A stretch of 64,000 nt of DNA from Hyphomicrobium sp. (GTDB lineage: Bacteria; Pseudomonadota; Alphaproteobacteria; Rhizobiales; Hyphomicrobiaceae): positions 62,001 to 126,000 of the forward strand of contig JASBTM010000008.1 in the NCBI GenBank assembly GCA_030148425.1, in the 5' to 3' direction. Position numbers and translations under genes: made by a program. The notes under the pieces were generated by a model. That model was not told the DNA's origin. It ran no database searches and saw only the letters and a program-made list of their open reading frames with translations. Below, piece by piece: positions 16,699 through 28,101 of this stretch. The first letter of the stretch is position 1, and each line of letters opens with the position of its first letter.

Positions 16699-16944
16699 AT
16701 GCTCGACAAATATCCTTGGCTCGAACCCGTTCTGCTTGGAGCGGTGATCGTCTTTATTCTCGACCTGATTGGCAACCTGATCTCGTTCTCGAACCGCGTC
16801 CTGAACGCGCTCGCGACGGCCATCGTGTTCGCTATCGTATTTGGCGGCTTGCTCTATACGGGCGTTCTGACGCTCGACGTGAAGACCGTCACGACGGAGA
16901 CGCCTGCCGCCACCGCGCCGGCCGCTCCCGCGGCGACGCCATAA
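16699..16944 (+). CDS. Small two-helix membrane protein of unknown function
   Basis: An 81-residue protein from the ATG at 16699 (GAGGA upstream). Two membrane helices: PVLLGAVIVFILDLIGNLI (about 11-29) and ALATAIVFAIVFGGLLYTG (about 38-56). The C-terminal 25 residues are Thr/Pro/Ala rich, ending TAPAAPAATP, probably a flexible tail. No family recognised. A terminator follows 40 bases downstream, so it is probably a single-gene transcript. Confidence 0.7.
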   Translation: MLDKYPWLEPVLLGAVIVFILDLIGNLISFSNRVLNALATAIVFAIVFGGLLYTGVLTLDVKTVTTETPAATAPAAPAATP

Positions 16945-16981
16945 CGGCGCTCCGTTCGCGCCAATCGCAACATCGACTGCT

Positions 16982-17011
16982 CCCGGCGCCGCTGCGCCGG
17001 GATTTTTGTTT
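16982..17011 (+). terminator. Rho-independent terminator
   Basis: Perfect eight-base stem CCCGGCGC / GCGCCGGG with loop CGCT, followed by ATTTTTGTTT. It ends the gene for the two-helix membrane protein and faces the end of the convergent bactofilin gene. Confidence 0.9.
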
Positions 17012-17028
17012 CAGCCCGGGACCGGCGA

Positions 17029-17523
17029 TTACGAGAGGTCGGGCGTGACCTCGCTTGCATCCTTCGCCTTCTTGACGCTGCCTTCGAAATGCGCGCCTTC
17101 GGCGATGGTCAATTTCTCCTGCACGATGCTGGCTTCGACGACCGAATGCTCATGCAGAATAACGTTCGATCCCTTGAGCTCACCCTTGACGCCGCCCTGG
17201 ATGGCAATCGTCCGTGCAGTGATGACGCCTTTGACATGCGCGCCGTCATCGACCGTCACGGACTCGCCGTGAACGTCTCCCTCGATGTGGCCCTGGATCA
17301 GCAGCGATCCCTTTGTCTTTAAGATAAGCTGCTGGCCGAAGATGGAAATGTCCGGTCCTAGGATCGACGTCGGCCTGTCTGCGGAGATTGGGGAATGGCT
17401 GGATGCAGCATTGCTATTCGACACGATACCCATTGGTCCGGAAAATCTTGGCGGCGCCGCAACGGCTGCTGTCTGGCGCGAAGCTTCCGCGCGTGTCTCG
17501 GAGCGTGACTCACGACTAAACAT
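17029..17523 (-). CDS. Bactofilin (polymer-forming cytoskeletal protein)
   Basis: A 164-residue protein from the ATG at 17523 (AGGGGG upstream; longer readings to 17616 lack a site). A disordered Ser/Ala-rich N-terminus of ~60 residues is followed by the right-handed beta-helix with glycine-spaced rungs: LLIQGHIEGDVHGESVTVDDGAHVKG (in part) and EGAHFEGSVKK. Bactofilins assemble into filaments and localise cell-wall or stalk/prosthecal machinery. In a prosthecate, budding group such as Hyphomicrobium that role is attractive but inferred. Confidence 0.88.
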   Translation of the reverse strand: MFSRESRSETRAEASRQTAAVAAPPRFSGPMGIVSNSNAASSHSPISADRPTSILGPDISIFGQQLILKTKGSLLIQGHIEGDVHGESVTVDDGAHVKGVITARTIAIQGGVKGELKGSNVILHEHSVVEASIVQEKLTIAEGAHFEGSVKKAKDASEVTPDLS

Positions 17524-17646
17524 GATGACCCCCTGGGATTGATCCACTCTGAACATAAAAAAGGACGTATCCCGCTTGGTAAAGAAGGCCACGCGATTGC
17601 AGCGGCAAGAGGGCACTGCGCAGCGGAAACGCCAAAAGGACGTTGA

Positions 17647-18816
17647 ATGATTTTCTCGTTGAAGAGCGCTGCGCCCCTGAGTGCTGCAGGTTGGGCGATC
17701 CTCGGTTTCCTGTCAGCATCGCTGACACCAAGCGCCCATGCTGATGATCTGCAGCAGCGGATCGCCACTTATCGCGAGAAACTCGCGGCTTATGCTCAAG
17801 CGCGCTCAGCGTACGAGGCCGATGCAGCGCCCTACTGGGCGACAATCAACGACAAGCGAAAGCGGCGCATCGCGAAACAGCACGCAGGCGAACGTCCCTC
17901 CGCCAGCGATTACGTTCTAACGCAGCCGCCGCTTTACACCGGACCGCCGAAACCCATCGACCCGGAGAAGCCGCAAACGGAAGGCGATTATGTTCCCGTG
18001 GTCGCCGACTTTCTCGGATATGCGCGGGAGCATTTCAGCTTCATTCCCGACAAGCCATCGAGCGACGATGAGTATGCCCGCGTTTATGCGAGAACAGCGC
18101 TCGCAGCGGGCCTGACGCCGGAGCAGTGCGTCAAGATCTATGCGTTCGAATCCGGCGGCGCGGGCGGCTACGCCGTGCAGGCGGGGCTCGAATACGACAG
18201 ACCCGGTGCTCGCGCGATCACGACGGCACTCGGCTACAATCAGCTTCTCACGACGAACAGCATCGAGCTTCTCGCCGAGGCCGGCGACCCGGTCCTCGCG
18301 GCGCTTCGAAAGAAGGCTCAGAATGCAGATGAAGCCGATCGCGAGCGGCTCGACCTAAAAATCGCGATCCTGAAAAAGATGATCGCCTTCAGCCGGAGCG
18401 TACCGGACAAATGGTCGGCCCATAGCCGCCTCGCAGCAACAGACAAAGGCCTTGGCGTGCACGCCCTTATTCTCGATATCGACATCGGACCTTTGCTTCA
18501 GGTCCACAAGCTGCTGACATCGGTCGTGTACGCGAAACGAAGGGGTTACTCGGCACCGCTCACCGCCGCCGAGCTCGAGATGATGAACCTCACCGGCGAC
18601 GGCAACGGCTTCGACATGGTGTCGATGCCGGAAGATCTGCGCCGGAAAGTTCCGACGTCGAACTTCTTCCAGCGCGGCGGATATGAGCGAAATCCCGTTG
18701 CGATCCGCAACAACACCGTCGCCGCGCTCCTCGAAGCGACAGACGCAAAGATGGAATCGGAAGCGCAGCTGTCTGGTGCGAAGGCGCTAGCGGCAGCGTT
18801 TGCGGAACTGAACTGA
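17647..18816 (+). CDS. Exported protein with a lysozyme/transglycosylase-like core
   Basis: A 389-residue protein with a signal peptide (to PSAHADD), then a helical segment. The central part reads TPEQCVKIYAFESGGAGGYAV and later ALGYNQLLTTNSIELLAE. This spacing of an ES-G followed ~35 residues later by a GYNQLL resembles the catalytic Glu and the G-x-x-Q segment of SLT-type lytic transglycosylases, so peptidoglycan cleavage is possible. The similarity is short and I give no gene name. It is divergent from the bactofilin gene, 123 bases apart. Confidence 0.6.
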   Translation: MIFSLKSAAPLSAAGWAILGFLSASLTPSAHADDLQQRIATYREKLAAYAQARSAYEADAAPYWATINDKRKRRIAKQHAGERPSASDYVLTQPPLYTGPPKPIDPEKPQTEGDYVPVVADFLGYAREHFSFIPDKPSSDDEYARVYARTALAAGLTPEQCVKIYAFESGGAGGYAVQAGLEYDRPGARAITTALGYNQLLTTNSIELLAEAGDPVLAALRKKAQNADEADRERLDLKIAILKKMIAFSRSVPDKWSAHSRLAATDKGLGVHALILDIDIGPLLQVHKLLTSVVYAKRRGYSAPLTAAELEMMNLTGDGNGFDMVSMPEDLRRKVPTSNFFQRGGYERNPVAIRNNTVAALLEATDAKMESEAQLSGAKALAAAFAELN

Positions 18817-18891
18817 GAATAGAACCTTTACGTATTCTCAGCCGAGCGCGGCGATGCCGCATTCGCCCGGCCGAGAATAACGAAAGATGGA

Positions 18892-20616
<1,725 letters not shown>

Positions 20617-21195
20617 CTAGGTGCGGCCACACTGCTGAGCAACCTCTTGAGTTGCTGCGGCCTGCACATCCGGCGGAACGGTCTCCGAGGCCAGTGCCGC
20701 CTTCATTTGCTCGGCGGTTTCCCGGGTATTCCGGGCCGCTGGAGCAATGCCGTCGCGGCCGTAGGTCACATCGATCGCGACGACGCGCAGGTCGATCGGC
20801 TTGATATCGATGACCTTGCCCTTGTCCGTGGACTTTGTTTTCCCACACTTAAAGGTCGTTTCCGGCGGCGTGGCGGTAAACGTCTTTTGATGTTGCTCGT
20901 TGCCGTAGTCGGCGGCTGCGGCCATGGCGATCTTGGTTAGCCGGTCCGTCGGGGTGCTGGGCGAACCCGCGGCGGTCACGTGCATGCTGCCGTCCGCGTT
21001 CTGAGAAATATTATAGCCCGCGGGGGCAAAAAGGTTGGCCGCCTGGTAGTTCGTCACCGACGCGGTCGCAAAATCTCCGAGGCTCGCCCCGCAGCCGGTC
21101 AGAGAAAGCGCAGCCAACGACGCGCCAATAAGCATCGCTGCGCCAAATACTGAGCGCCGTCTGGCGCCGAGCCTGCCCAAGCCCATGTTTGCCAT
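20617..21195 (-). CDS. Putative lipoprotein of unknown function
   Basis: A 192-residue protein; the start at 21195 has GGGGGAC upstream. The N-terminus has basic residues, a hydrophobic stretch and a lipobox LTGC (about residues 32-35). The mature protein includes ANLFAPAGYNISQNADGSMHV, FKCGKTKSTDKGKVIDIKPID and ends VAQQCGRT. A family was not recognised. It sits between secG and pyrG, in the same direction, and probably belongs to that transcript. Confidence 0.7.
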   Translation of the reverse strand: MANMGLGRLGARRRSVFGAAMLIGASLAALSLTGCGASLGDFATASVTNYQAANLFAPAGYNISQNADGSMHVTAAGSPSTPTDRLTKIAMAAAADYGNEQHQKTFTATPPETTFKCGKTKSTDKGKVIDIKPIDLRVVAIDVTYGRDGIAPAARNTRETAEQMKAALASETVPPDVQAAATQEVAQQCGRT

Positions 21196-21304
21196 GATGT
21201 CCGTCCCCCAAAGTCGCGCTCACCTTTGCAGGGAACGCCATGGGGGTCCAGGGCCTCGTTGGCCTTAGCCTCAGGCAACGCACATAAATGTGCGAGCCTT
21301 AGGA

Positions 21305-21691
21305 TTACTGGTTCTGCGGAACGAGAGGCGCGCGCGGAGCTTCAAGCTTATCCAGGATGCCGCCGCGTGCCGGTTCCGAGGTGGCCGGTCCACCCGCTGC
21401 AGGCGCCGAGCCGCTTGCGGGAGCTGTCGCGGCAGGATTATTGCCGAACATCGAGCCCTGCGGCGTCGAGTGATTCGCAAGTAATGTCAGAAGGATGCTC
21501 GTCGTGAAGAACGCGGCTGCGAGGCCCGCCGTCGTCCGCGTCAAAAGATTGGCCGTACCGCGTCCGGTCAGAAATCCGCCGCCACCGCCGCCGCCGATAC
21601 CAAGGGCGCCGCCCTCAGATTTCTGCAGCAAAACGACGCCCACGAGGGTCGCAGCGATCATCAGATGAATGACGAGAAGTACGGTAGCCAT
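21305..21691 (-). CDS. secG: Preprotein translocase subunit SecG
   Basis: A 128-residue membrane protein from the ATG at 21691. Two helices: ATVLLVIHLMIAATLVGVVLL and a second near GLAAAFFTTSILLTLLAN, separated by the conserved QKSEGGALGIGGGGGGGFLTGRG loop (in part). The C-terminal 50 residues are Ala/Pro rich, common in alphaproteobacteria. It assists the SecYEG channel. Confidence 0.93.
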   Translation of the reverse strand: MATVLLVIHLMIAATLVGVVLLQKSEGGALGIGGGGGGGFLTGRGTANLLTRTTAGLAAAFFTTSILLTLLANHSTPQGSMFGNNPAATAPASGSAPAAGGPATSEPARGGILDKLEAPRAPLVPQNQ

Positions 21692-21837
21692 AGAATTCCG
21701 GTTCCAGATAAGCCCGGGCACAAAAGCCCGGCAGGCGTCGCGCTATACACCACCCTCGGCCAAGGGACCAGCCCCAATAGCCACCGATGGCAGAGATGAG
21801 CCGCTTCACTATGAGTGTGGGAGGTTTCGCTGCCGGT

Positions 21838-22482
21838 TCAAGGCGCTGAATGCGGCAAAACCGTCATCTCGCCGAACCCGAAGGCCGGCAAGGGCGGACT
21901 GGAAGAGGCGGGAGCGCTGGCAAAAGAGGACGTGCCCCCTTCCCCGCTGGTTTCCGTAGATTGAGATTTGGACTGCACCACCGGCGGAGCCACGTACGCG
22001 TCGTTGCTCGACTGATCCGATTTTGCCGCCTTGGCGGCCTTGTTGTCTGACGGTTTGGCCTTCTTGGCCGCTTTCTTCGGCGCGGGCTTCTTATCGGCTG
22101 ACTTGTCAGCCGCGCCCGGCTTCGGCGGATCTTTGGCGACTGGCGCAGTCGGATCGGCGTCCGAATTGAGTTCGATGCGCGCCGCCGCCTCGCTCGCTCT
22201 CTGTGCCTCCGGCGAAAGCTTGGCGTCCCGGCAGCCGAACTTCACCTGCTCATCAAGTTGCATGTAATGTTCTATTTCGCGGAGCCGCGCGGCCGGCAAG
22301 TTCGCCTTCGCCCAGTCCGCGCCTTTGCTGAGATCGTCGAGAATGCCGGACTGGCGGAACTTGATCTGCTCGAGTCGCAAGGAACTGCAGGTGTCGGCGT
22401 CGATTTTGGCCTGCGTCGCGTGTGCATGAAGGGGGACCGCAAAAATCGCGGCGAGAAGAATGGTTCGGCGAGGAATCAGCAT
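21838..22482 (-). CDS. Exported protein of unknown function with Lys/Ala/Pro-rich tail
   Basis: A 214-residue protein with signal peptide (to PLHAHA). The folded part seems to be residues ~25-95, with [18 protein letters not shown] and [18 protein letters not shown], one cysteine in each half. A disordered [19 protein letters not shown] tract and a Ser-rich tail follow. The start overlaps the tpiA stop. No function proposed. Confidence 0.75.
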   Translation of the reverse strand: MLIPRRTILLAAIFAVPLHAHATQAKIDADTCSSLRLEQIKFRQSGILDDLSKGADWAKANLPAARLREIEHYMQLDEQVKFGCRDAKLSPEAQRASEAAARIELNSDADPTAPVAKDPPKPGAADKSADKKPAPKKAAKKAKPSDNKAAKAAKSDQSSNDAYVAPPVVQSKSQSTETSGEGGTSSFASAPASSSPPLPAFGFGEMTVLPHSAP

Positions 22483-23258
22483 CGCTTAGCCTCATAGGTG
22501 CGAACTATGGCGAGAAAATCGCTCGCCTTCAGGCTTGCACCGCCGACAAGAGCCCCATCGACGTTTTCGACCGCCATCAGGACGGCGGCATTGTCCGGCT
22601 TCACCGAGCCACCGTAGAGGATTCGCATCTTAGTGCCCTCCTGGCCCAAAAGTGTTGCTAGATCGCTACGGATGGCGGCATGAACGTCTTTTACGTCGTC
22701 CGGGGTGGGCGTCAGGCCCGTCCCGATGGCCCAGACCGGCTCATAGGCGATAACGGTATTCTCGGACGTCGCTGAGGCTGGCAACGAGTCCTTGAGTTGC
22801 CCGCACACGACGGCAACCGTCTTGCCCGCGGTCCGCTCGTCTTTTGTTTCCCCGATGCAGACGATGGCCGTGAGTCCCGCCCGATGCGCTGCCATGGCCT
22901 TTTCGCTGACGATTGAGCTTGTCTCGCCATGGTCTGCCCGGCGCTCGGAATGCCCGACGATGACGGCCACAGCGCCCGCATCTCTCAGCATTTCCGCGGC
23001 AATGTCGCCAGTATGAGCGCCATCCGGCTTCGGGTGGCAGTCCTGACCGGCGAGCAGGACAGGGCTGGCGCCAAGGGCGGCCGCAAACCCGGCGATAAGG
23101 GTTGCCGGAGGGGCGATCATCACGTCGGCGGGAAGATCGGCCAATGGCCCTGCAAGTGCGTCACGCACCGCCAAGATTTCGGCGACGCTCGCTTTATCGC
23201 CGTTCATTTTCCAATTTCCGGCGATGAGCGGTCGAATTCCGCCCCCGTCTTTCACCAT
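22476..23258 (-). CDS. tpiA: Triosephosphate isomerase
   Basis: A 260-residue enzyme from the ATG at 23258; the longer frame adds no homologous sequence. Motifs: [23 protein letters not shown] with the catalytic histidine, the active-site glutamate in [13 protein letters not shown], and [12 protein letters not shown]. It interconverts dihydroxyacetone phosphate and glyceraldehyde 3-phosphate, the substrate MfnB would use. First gene of the run ending with pyrG. Confidence 0.97.
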   Translation of the reverse strand: MVKDGGGIRPLIAGNWKMNGDKASVAEILAVRDALAGPLADLPADVMIAPPATLIAGFAAALGASPVLLAGQDCHPKPDGAHTGDIAAEMLRDAGAVAVIVGHSERRADHGETSSIVSEKAMAAHRAGLTAIVCIGETKDERTAGKTVAVVCGQLKDSLPASATSENTVIAYEPVWAIGTGLTPTPDDVKDVHAAIRSDLATLLGQEGTKMRILYGGSVKPDNAAVLMAVENVDGALVGGASLKASDFLAIVRTYEAKRC

Positions 23259-23484
23259 GGTTCCCTCATGTTGCGGACGCCTAAGCTGCCTCCCCCCGGA
23301 AGCCTCCATCGGTGAACACTCCGTAACCTCATCAGCGGCACCCTTGCAATCCGAAACGGCCTGGGCTTCATATCACGCCGAACCACCCCCGCGCCTGGCG
23401 CGGACATTCGCCATCTGAAGCTCGTTGACCCTACGCTCTCCCGCGCGGCAGCGTCACGCTTCCATCAACGGGACGTCTTTACGC

Positions 23485-25374
23485 ATGCTCGAAGCTCTCA
23501 GACGCGGCGCCCAGACCCGGGTCGCCAAGCTGCTGTTCGGATTGCTGGTTCTGAGCTTCGGCATCTGGGGCGTCCACGACGTCTTCACAGGCTGGGGCCG
23601 AGGCGCCATTGCCACGGTTGGGGGCACGAAGATATCCGACGAAGAATTCCGGCGCGCGTATCAGGACGAAATCGATCGCGTTTCGCAGCAGGCGCGGCAG
23701 CGCATCACCCCCGAGCAAGGCCGCGCATTCGGTCTCGACAGGCGCGTGCTGGCGCAGCTCCTCACCGGCGCCGCGATCGAGGCGCATGCCCATCAGCTGG
23801 GCCTAGCGCTCTCAGACAAGACCCTCGTCGACGGCGTCCAGACCGATCCCGACTTTCAGACGGACGGCAAGTTCTCGAAGCAGAACTTCGACAACCTGCT
23901 TCGCCAGATCGGCTTGAGCGAGCGCGGCTTCCTGGATCTTCGCCGCAAGGACGAACTGCGAGCAGCAATCGTTCGCTCGTTTATCGCAGGTCAGACGATT
24001 CCAAAGCCGCTCTTCGATTTGATGCACGCTTACAATCAAGAGAAGCGCGTGATCGAGTGGGTCAAGGTCGACCCCGACGCCGTGACCGTCGCCGATCCGA
24101 CGGAAGCGAAGCTCACAGAACTCTACGATAAGGATAAAGCGAAATACATGACGCCTGAGTACCGTAAGGTCCAGGTGCTGGTGCTCGACGTCGACGCGCT
24201 CAAGAAGCATGTCGACATCACCGACGCAGAGATCGAGAAGGCCTATCAGGCGACGAAAGACAGCTACGACACGCCGGAAGAGCGTCGCATCCAGCAGATC
24301 TCTTTTAAGGACAAGGCGGCCGCTGAAGCGGCGCTCAAGGCTCTTCGCGACGGAACAAAGACGTTCGCCGATGTGGCTAAGGACACCGGAGCAAAGGACT
24401 CTGACGTCGACCTTGGCCTGATCACCAAGAAATCCATGATCGATCCGAAGGTCGCGGACGCAGCTTTCTCGCTCGAGAAGGATAAATATTCTGACGTCAT
24501 CGAGGGCCGGTTCGCCTATGTGATTCTGCGGGTCACGCAGATCCAGCCCGGCGTCACTCGCACGCTGGCGGACGTGAAGGACCAGGTTCGCGACAAGCTC
24601 GCAGCCGACAAAGCCCGCGCGGAACTCCAAAATAAACACGATGAAATCGAGGATAACCGCATCGCCGGCAAGTCTCTGCAGGAGATCGCCGACGCTCAGA
24701 AGATCACCTTCAAGGAAATTCCTGCCGTCGATTCTACCGGCCTCGGCCTCGACGGCAAGCCGGTGATGGACACGCCTGATCTCCGCAAGATCATCTCGCG
24801 CGCCTTCGCGCCGGACAGCAATAATGACGACGCAGGCATCGAGTTGTCGAGCGACGGTTATGCCTGGGTCAATGTCGTCTCGACGGATGCACCGAAGCAA
24901 AAGCCTTTCGCCGAGGTGAAGGAGCAGCTGAAGAACGACTATCTGACATCTGAACGCCATCGTCTGCTCGAAGAGCTGGCCAAGAAACTCGCCGAGCGCG
25001 TCAATGCGGGCGAGCCGATGTCGGCAATCGCGGACGCAGCGAAGAACAAAGTCGAAAAGACCGAACCGATCACGCGCAAGACGATCCCTCAGAGCATCTC
25101 TGAAGGCGTTGTCGCGCAGGCCTTCGCCATGGCGAAGGGCAAGGCTGGATTTGGCGAATCCCCGGACCACACGACCGAGATCGTCTTCCAGGTCTCAGAC
25201 GTCATTCCGGCTCCCGATGCTTCACTGACCGAGACAGATCAGCTCAACCGGCAGCTCGAGGGGCAGCTCGCGAACCAGACGCTGATGGAATATACCGAGG
25301 CCCTGAAAAAGCGTCTTGGCACGACCGTCAACGAAGCAGAGATCAAATCCGTGCTTGGCGTCAGCGACGAGTGA
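23485..25374 (+). CDS. ppiD: Periplasmic folding chaperone PpiD-like peptidyl-prolyl isomerase
   Basis: A 629-residue protein from the ATG at 23485. A single N-terminal membrane helix (AKLLFGLLVLSFGIWGVHDV, about 15-34) anchors it, followed by a SurA-like helical domain, and a parvulin domain at ~265-360 (SFKDKAAAEAALKALRDG, DLGLITKKSMIDPKVADAAF). It helps outer-membrane and periplasmic proteins fold. The stop is only 7 bases before the trpE start. Confidence 0.9.
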   Translation: MLEALRRGAQTRVAKLLFGLLVLSFGIWGVHDVFTGWGRGAIATVGGTKISDEEFRRAYQDEIDRVSQQARQRITPEQGRAFGLDRRVLAQLLTGAAIEAHAHQLGLALSDKTLVDGVQTDPDFQTDGKFSKQNFDNLLRQIGLSERGFLDLRRKDELRAAIVRSFIAGQTIPKPLFDLMHAYNQEKRVIEWVKVDPDAVTVADPTEAKLTELYDKDKAKYMTPEYRKVQVLVLDVDALKKHVDITDAEIEKAYQATKDSYDTPEERRIQQISFKDKAAAEAALKALRDGTKTFADVAKDTGAKDSDVDLGLITKKSMIDPKVADAAFSLEKDKYSDVIEGRFAYVILRVTQIQPGVTRTLADVKDQVRDKLAADKARAELQNKHDEIEDNRIAGKSLQEIADAQKITFKEIPAVDSTGLGLDGKPVMDTPDLRKIISRAFAPDSNNDDAGIELSSDGYAWVNVVSTDAPKQKPFAEVKEQLKNDYLTSERHRLLEELAKKLAERVNAGEPMSAIADAAKNKVEKTEPITRKTIPQSISEGVVAQAFAMAKGKAGFGESPDHTTEIVFQVSDVIPAPDASLTETDQLNRQLEGQLANQTLMEYTEALKKRLGTTVNEAEIKSVLGVSDE

Positions 25375-25381
25375 GAATGAC

Positions 25382-26941
25382 GTGAGCGCCCTTACGGCAT
25401 TGCCCGCCATGGAAGTCTGTCCGGCTGCGGATTCGTTCGCGCGCCTTTATGAGGAAGGCAAATCGCAGGTCGTGTGGGCGCGCCTCATCGCCGACCTCGA
25501 AACGCCCGTCTCCGCGTACCTTAAACTCGCGGATCGGCGCCCGATGAGCTTTCTTCTGGAATCGATCGAAGGCGGTTCCGCCCGCGGGCGTTATTCGGTC
25601 ATCGGCCTCGCGCCTGACCTCATCTGGAAAGCGAACGGCGACACTGCGGAAATCAACCGCTCGCCGGAAGACAATCCCGATGCCTACCTGCGCGACGACC
25701 GCCCGACGCTGCAGTCGCTCCGCAACCTGCTCGAGGAAAGCGCCATAGAGCTTCCGGAAGCCTTGCCGCCAATGGCCGCCGGGATTTTCGGCTATATGGG
25801 CTACGATACGGTTCGGCTCATCGAAAATCTGCCGGAGATGAAGCCCGACGCGCTCGGCGTGCCGGACGCCATTCTGATCCGCCCGATGCTCATGCTCATC
25901 TTCGACAACGTCAAGGATGAGATGATCGTGGCGACGCCGGTCCGGTCGCAGCCCGACGTTCCGGCGGAAGATGCTTACGCGGCCGCGCTCTCGCGTATCG
26001 AGTCGACCATCTCGCGGTTGGCGGGACCTGTGCCGCAGACAGCCGCGGCGCCCTCGACAACCCTTGCGATGCAGGAGCCGCAGTCCAATACGACGCCAGC
26101 CGACTACATGGCGATGGTTGCGAAGGCGAAGGACTACATCAAGGCCGGCGACATCTTCCAGGTCGTGCTCTCCCAGCGTTTTTCCGCGCCGTTCGAACTA
26201 CCCTCGTTTTCACTTTACCGCGCGCTGCGGCGGCTCAACCCGTCCCCGTTCCTCTTCCATCTCGATTTTGGCGAGATGCAGCTCGTTGGATCGTCGCCCG
26301 AAATTCTCGTCCGGGCGCGCGATGGCGTTGTCACCATCCGCCCAATCGCGGGGACGACGCATCGTGGCGCAACCGATGCCGAGGACAAGGAGCTGGCCTC
26401 CGCACTGCTCGCCGACCCGAAAGAGCGCTCAGAACATCTGATGCTACTCGATCTCGGCCGCAACGATGTCGGCCGTGTCTCGATTCCCGGAACGGTGACC
26501 GTGACCGATAAATTCGTGATCGAGCGCTACAGTCACGTGATGCACATCGTCTCGAACGTCATCGGCAAGCTCGACGAATCGAACCACGACGCCATCGACG
26601 CCCTGATGGCCGGCTTTCCGGCGGGCACCGTCTCAGGCGCGCCGAAGGTTCGCGCCATGGAGATCATCGCGGAACTCGAAAAAGCAAAGCGCGGCCCTTA
26701 CGCGGGCTGCGTCGGCTATTTCTCGGCAAGCGGTGAGATGGATACGTGCATCGTTCTTCGCACCGCCATCCTCAAGGACGGAATGATCCACGTGCAAGCC
26801 GGTGCGGGAATCGTCCACGACAGCGTGCCCGAGAACGAGCAGCGGGAATGCATCAATAAGGCGAAGGCTGTCGTGCGAGCCGCGGAAGAAGCCGTGCGCT
26901 TCGCGTCACGCTCATCCAATGTGCCGCCTTCCTCAAGCTGA
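25382..26941 (+). CDS. trpE: Anthranilate synthase component I
   Basis: A 519-residue enzyme if started at GTG 25382; the ATG at 25409 would give 510. Motifs: SFLLESIEGGSARGRYS, the LVGSSPEILVR and GTTHRGAT segments, GTVSGAPKVRAMEI and GAGIVHDSVPENE. It converts chorismate to anthranilate together with TrpG, which is encoded 1.1 kb downstream rather than adjacent. It may be co-transcribed with ppiD. Confidence 0.95.
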   Translation: MSALTALPAMEVCPAADSFARLYEEGKSQVVWARLIADLETPVSAYLKLADRRPMSFLLESIEGGSARGRYSVIGLAPDLIWKANGDTAEINRSPEDNPDAYLRDDRPTLQSLRNLLEESAIELPEALPPMAAGIFGYMGYDTVRLIENLPEMKPDALGVPDAILIRPMLMLIFDNVKDEMIVATPVRSQPDVPAEDAYAAALSRIESTISRLAGPVPQTAAAPSTTLAMQEPQSNTTPADYMAMVAKAKDYIKAGDIFQVVLSQRFSAPFELPSFSLYRALRRLNPSPFLFHLDFGEMQLVGSSPEILVRARDGVVTIRPIAGTTHRGATDAEDKELASALLADPKERSEHLMLLDLGRNDVGRVSIPGTVTVTDKFVIERYSHVMHIVSNVIGKLDESNHDAIDALMAGFPAGTVSGAPKVRAMEIIAELEKAKRGPYAGCVGYFSASGEMDTCIVLRTAILKDGMIHVQAGAGIVHDSVPENEQRECINKAKAVVRAAEEAVRFASRSSNVPPSSS

Positions 26942-26958
26942 CTGGCGGCGACGCCTCA

Positions 26959-27351
26959 TCATCGAGGCTTCGCTTCCGGCTTCCAGCGCTTCGCCCAGGC
27001 GCGCTGCCAGGGCGACCATTTCGGACGCCATAGCAGGCTGACGACGCTATGCCAGAGGGCATAAAGCGGGAACCAGAACAGCACGCGAATCGGCAGGACG
27101 CCCAGCGCGAAGATCCAGCGCTGGATGCGCTTTGAGGCCGAGGCGCCATATTTCTGCGTCCGCGCCTTGACCCAGCCCCTCACTTTTTCCTGACCCAGCA
27201 CACGTTCGGCAACGCGCAGCGCAACGAACGCGACGATAGCGAGCGGGAGCAACAGCCACAGGATGATCCATAGAATCTGGACGATCACCCACCAGACGAT
27301 GCTGACGAGTAGCCCGAGAATCCAAAAAACAGGCGCCAGGAGATAATCCAT
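26959..27351 (-). CDS. Integral membrane protein of unknown function
   Basis: A 130-residue protein with a long hydrophobic first third (FWILGLLVSIVWWVIVQILW and WLLLPLAIVAFVALRV) and a third segment near 83-105. The C-terminus is Trp/Arg/Lys rich (WRPKWSPWQRAWAKRWKP). No family recognised. It lies convergent to trpE and divergent from sixA, breaking the trp genes. Confidence 0.7.
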   Translation of the reverse strand: MDYLLAPVFWILGLLVSIVWWVIVQILWIILWLLLPLAIVAFVALRVAERVLGQEKVRGWVKARTQKYGASASKRIQRWIFALGVLPIRVLFWFPLYALWHSVVSLLWRPKWSPWQRAWAKRWKPEAKPR

Positions 27352-27462
27352 TGCGGATGTACCCTTGTCATCGCAGCAGCGCGAATCTATGGCCTACCGC
27401 TTAACGGCGAGAGCGACCTGCTATAAGGTTCCCTCGCCGCGAAACGCCAGCCCAAGGCCGCA

Positions 27463-27984
27463 ATGCTTTCTCTCGCCCTACTCCGACATGCCAAATCAAG
27501 CTGGGACGCGACCGACATCGACGATTTCGATCGTCCGTTGAACGATCGCGGACGCTCGGCAGCGCCGGTTATGGGCGAAGCGCTGAAGGAACTCAATTTC
27601 GTTCCGGACATCGTTCTCTGCTCCCCTGCCAAGCGCACGCGGGAAACGCTGTCGCTGATCACGAGCGCTGTCAAAGCGGCAGAGGTCACCTTCGACGAGC
27701 AGTTGTATCTCACCAGCCAGGAAATGCTTTACGGACGCCTCAAGAGCACCCCGGTCGGCCGCAAACGCGTGCTCATGATCGGGCACAACCCAGGCATGCA
27801 CGGCTTGGCGCTGTTCCTCACCGGCACCGGCGATGTCAAATCGATTTCCCGCCTGGAAGACAAGTTCCCGACCGCCTCTCTGGCCGTCTTCACGTTTCCG
27901 CAGACGGCCTGGCAGGATCTGCTGCCCGCATCTGGGCATCTCGAAGCCTTCATCACTCCCAGGGACCGGGCGGCGAACGCCTGA
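27463..27984 (+). CDS. sixA: SixA-type histidine phosphatase
   Basis: A 173-residue protein with the catalytic LLRHAKSSW at the N-terminus (histidine 9), DRPLNDRGRSAAPVMGEAL, and the second active-site histidine in MIGHNPGMHGLALFL. SixA-type enzymes remove phosphate from phosphohistidine in phosphotransfer proteins; the partner here is unknown. It stands between trpE and trpG. Confidence 0.85.
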   Translation: MLSLALLRHAKSSWDATDIDDFDRPLNDRGRSAAPVMGEALKELNFVPDIVLCSPAKRTRETLSLITSAVKAAEVTFDEQLYLTSQEMLYGRLKSTPVGRKRVLMIGHNPGMHGLALFLTGTGDVKSISRLEDKFPTASLAVFTFPQTAWQDLLPASGHLEAFITPRDRAANA

Positions 27985-28101
27985 ATCGCCTTTACTTTGA
28001 ATTGAGCAATCCGATAGCCATATTTTCCGTGTCGCTGGCCCTTCACCGTCTGCTAGAAGGGCAGCGCGCGAATGTCGGATACCGGCAGACCAAGGGCCAA
28101 G

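Noticed and set aside
23812-25170. 452-codon minus-strand ORF
   Set aside because: Antisense to ppiD; Arg/Leu/Val/Asp shadow composition, no motif.
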